Of a stretch of 64,000 bases of DNA, positions 62,201-64,000 are shown one piece after another. This DNA is from Moringa oleifera (taxonomy: Eukaryota; Streptophyta; Magnoliopsida; Brassicales; Moringaceae), in assembly GCA_021397835.1 (NCBI GenBank), contig JAJFZO010000658.1:2363501-2427500 (forward strand). The letters run 5' to 3'. A program made the translations under genes and the position numbers. The number at the start of each line of letters is the position of its first letter. The first letter of the stretch is position 1. The notes beneath the pieces were generated by a model, which did not search any database, was not told the DNA's origin, and saw only the letters and a program-made list of their open reading frames with translations.

Positions 62201-64000
62201 AGTCTACATCTTAATCATAAGGTTCATTTTTTTTCCCCACTTTTTCTTTCTCAACATTTCAAACCTTATAATTAAGGAGTGCCTGCTGTTGGCCTCGCTG
62301 AGTGACATGGAAGACAACCCATACACCCGTGGGGCGTCCTCCGAATCATCACTTGAGTCACCTTTTCCCGGGGGCCCTATTGTTTCATCACTCTTAATTT
62401 TTGATTTTCCATTTGGTCCATCCAAAATTCTGATAAAAATATGAGACGGTGTAATTAAATCGTGACAATTGGTTGCGAAAGACACATTATGATAACAAAA
62501 GTTACTTTTATTAGTAATAACGGGTCCATGAGTTCATGCCCACTACTATCGTTATTATGGCAGTTTAAACGTTTACAACCTTTTCCTACTACATTCTATA
62601 ATTTGTTGAATAAAAATAGTCACTAATAGATAAGGAGGGAAGTTTTGACTGGTGTGCTACATCTATCTGTTGGTTTTCCGTACACCATGTGTATAGGTTT
62701 CAAACTCTTAAGATGCATGTTCATGAGAACTATATGTTTTTTCAAGATGTACAATCATTAGCAGACAGGTTTTATACAGTTCGTTCGGAAAAGGAAAGAC
62801 TCTTGTTCTTGTTTAACAAACTTAGGTGACGAAGAAAAGGGTAGAGGAAATGCCTAAATTTATAGGTAGGATACTAGCGTCCTGGGCTTTCATGTCTCAG
62901 TCAATTCTCTAAACATGTTTTTCTCTTCCAGGCTTTTACATCTATTTTGAGCCCATCCCATCACAGACAACATCATATTCTTGTTAGGATCTCTTCCAGA
63001 ACAAGTGCATAAATATTAGGAGAAATGCTGGTGAAAACAGCAATGAATTTATGCACTGTTAGTTATATCTTACTCCTGATCTAACCGACAGTTTGGATGT
63101 ACAAAGGTTTAGAATTTTTCTAATACACATCTCCCATTCTATACTGGATTTGACCTTGTGTTCCCTCAACATGTAAATGGTAACGACTCAGCTTGTTTAC
63201 ATGTTTAAGTTATACTCAGTGAGAACTATGAGTAAAAAGATGAGCAAAATTATGTGGAACATTAACTCTATCTGCAGAACAGAGGTACCAGTTTTCAATT
63301 CTTCAGTCTGAGTGATCACGGAAACGGATAACTCTGTTGATGAAAGGCCTCTCATTTCGATATCTAATGATGAGAAAAGAAAGGTTTCAGTGATAAGGAT
63401 ACTTTCTCGAAAGGGAAAAAAAAAAGAAGAAGAAGAAGCCTATAATACCCAAATGACAAGCAGTTCTATGTTCAGAAAAAAGTTTAAAGCCCCAGAGATA
63501 CTTACATCACAATGGATGAGATGAAGAAGCAAGTGAACCCAATTGTAAAATGAGTTAAGAAGGTTGGCCAAAAATTCTTGTGGTCCAGAAATACTTTCTC
63601 TGAAATGAGGGTAGTTATGCCCGAGAACAGCAGAATTTTTGAACCTGATGGCAGGCAGCTCCAAAAAGAAAATGATGAAGTACCCTGTGGAGATGGAGAA
63701 GAAACATATCCAGACTAAGCAGAAATTGGTACAGAAAACTACAAGATTTAAAGGATCAAGCCATACCTGGAAGTAATGCCTGATGAATACAGCTGAATAA
63801 ATGATCCTCAGAATCATATCTTTGAAACAATTAAGAAACCAGAAAACAATGATATATGATTCTCAATCCAAATAATCCCTCTTATGGATAGAGCCAGTAA
63901 AAAGGCATCTGGAACTAAGAAAGTATAAGTATGCAATCCTCTTTATATATATAGATGCCCTTAAGAAGGCTTACATGTTATCTAACCAGATGTTCATTGC
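62200..64000 (-). other. Possible exons of an unidentified gene
   Basis: Minus-strand pieces look partly coding. One at about 62280-62440 follows a TTTTTATCAG acceptor-like site and reads ILDGPNGKSKIKSDETIGP followed by a DSSDDSEDAP stretch. Another at about 63510-63700 stays open in two frames and ends at a good GTAAGTATC donor (about 63503). A third ends at a GTAAGCC donor near 63975. I could not chain these in one convincing frame or recognise a family, and the plus strand has similar short open frames, so this is only a candidate. Confidence 0.25.

Noticed and set aside
63312..63524. Plus-strand frame reading ITETDNSVDERPLISISNDE and onward
   Set aside because: It begins just after an in-frame stop with no good acceptor, ends in a low-complexity K/E tract, and could not be linked to neighbouring plus-strand pieces.
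1..64000. CRISPR arrays, tRNA or rRNA genes, bacterial-type operons
   Set aside because: No spaced direct-repeat arrays, no tRNA B-box with a fitting cloverleaf and no rRNA segments were seen, and the DNA is plant nuclear in character.

Overview
The window is nuclear DNA of a eudicot plant. The genes are intron-rich with GT-AG junctions, the spacers are AT-rich, and the proteins belong to plant families: a PXY/TDR-type receptor kinase, a QWRF-motif protein, a C2H2 finger protein with a DLN-type EAR motif, and an F-box/LRR protein. Plant-type LINE, Ty3/gypsy and hAT-MITE remnants support this. The species cannot be named from sequence alone.

Six protein-coding genes could be modelled. From left to right: (1) a P-loop 2-phosphoglycerate-kinase-like protein on the minus strand, 1-4025, cut by the window start; (2) an F-box/LRR protein, minus, 4785-6880, two exons, 485 aa; (3) SMC6, minus, 9325-40286, 28 exons adding up to exactly 1,056 codons (1,055 aa plus stop); (4) a three-finger C2H2 zinc-finger protein, plus, 42317-43612, 431 aa in one exon; (5) a QWRF7/8-like protein, plus, 46202-48942, five exons, about 403 aa; (6) the TDIF-receptor-like kinase PXY/TDR, minus, 49363-53415, two exons, 1,036 aa. 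From 53.4 to 64 kb no gene was recognised with confidence. That stretch holds the PXY upstream region, a cluster of G-box-like motifs near 56.6-56.8 kb, and uncertain coding-like fragments beyond 62.2 kb.

The most striking structure is intron 8 of SMC6 (17513-32884, 15.4 kb). It holds a stack of nested transposons: a plus-strand LINE, split by a minus-strand Ty3/gypsy element (B), in which sits a plus-strand Ty3/gypsy element (A+), in which sits a minus-strand element of the same family (A-). A hAT-type MITE lies in the LINE 3' half with a perfect 8-bp target duplication. The SMC6 exons are nevertheless intact and in phase, so the gene still looks functional if the intron is spliced. Other SMC6 introns carry a second MITE, an inverted pair of truncated LINE tails, and a 217-bp tandem duplication.

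The order 2-PGK-like, SMC6, C2H2, PXY matches, as I remember it, Arabidopsis chromosome 5 around At5g61450-At5g61480, with the F-box and QWRF genes as extra members here. The genes do not form one pathway. SMC6 acts in genome maintenance, PXY in vascular cambium signalling, QWRF in microtubule biology, the F-box protein probably in ubiquitin ligase targeting, and the C2H2 protein probably as a transcriptional repressor. I found no convincing new multi-gene system. The notable novelty is structural: TE nesting in SMC6, a tandemly copied splice donor in the QWRF gene, and a coding minisatellite in the zinc-finger gene.
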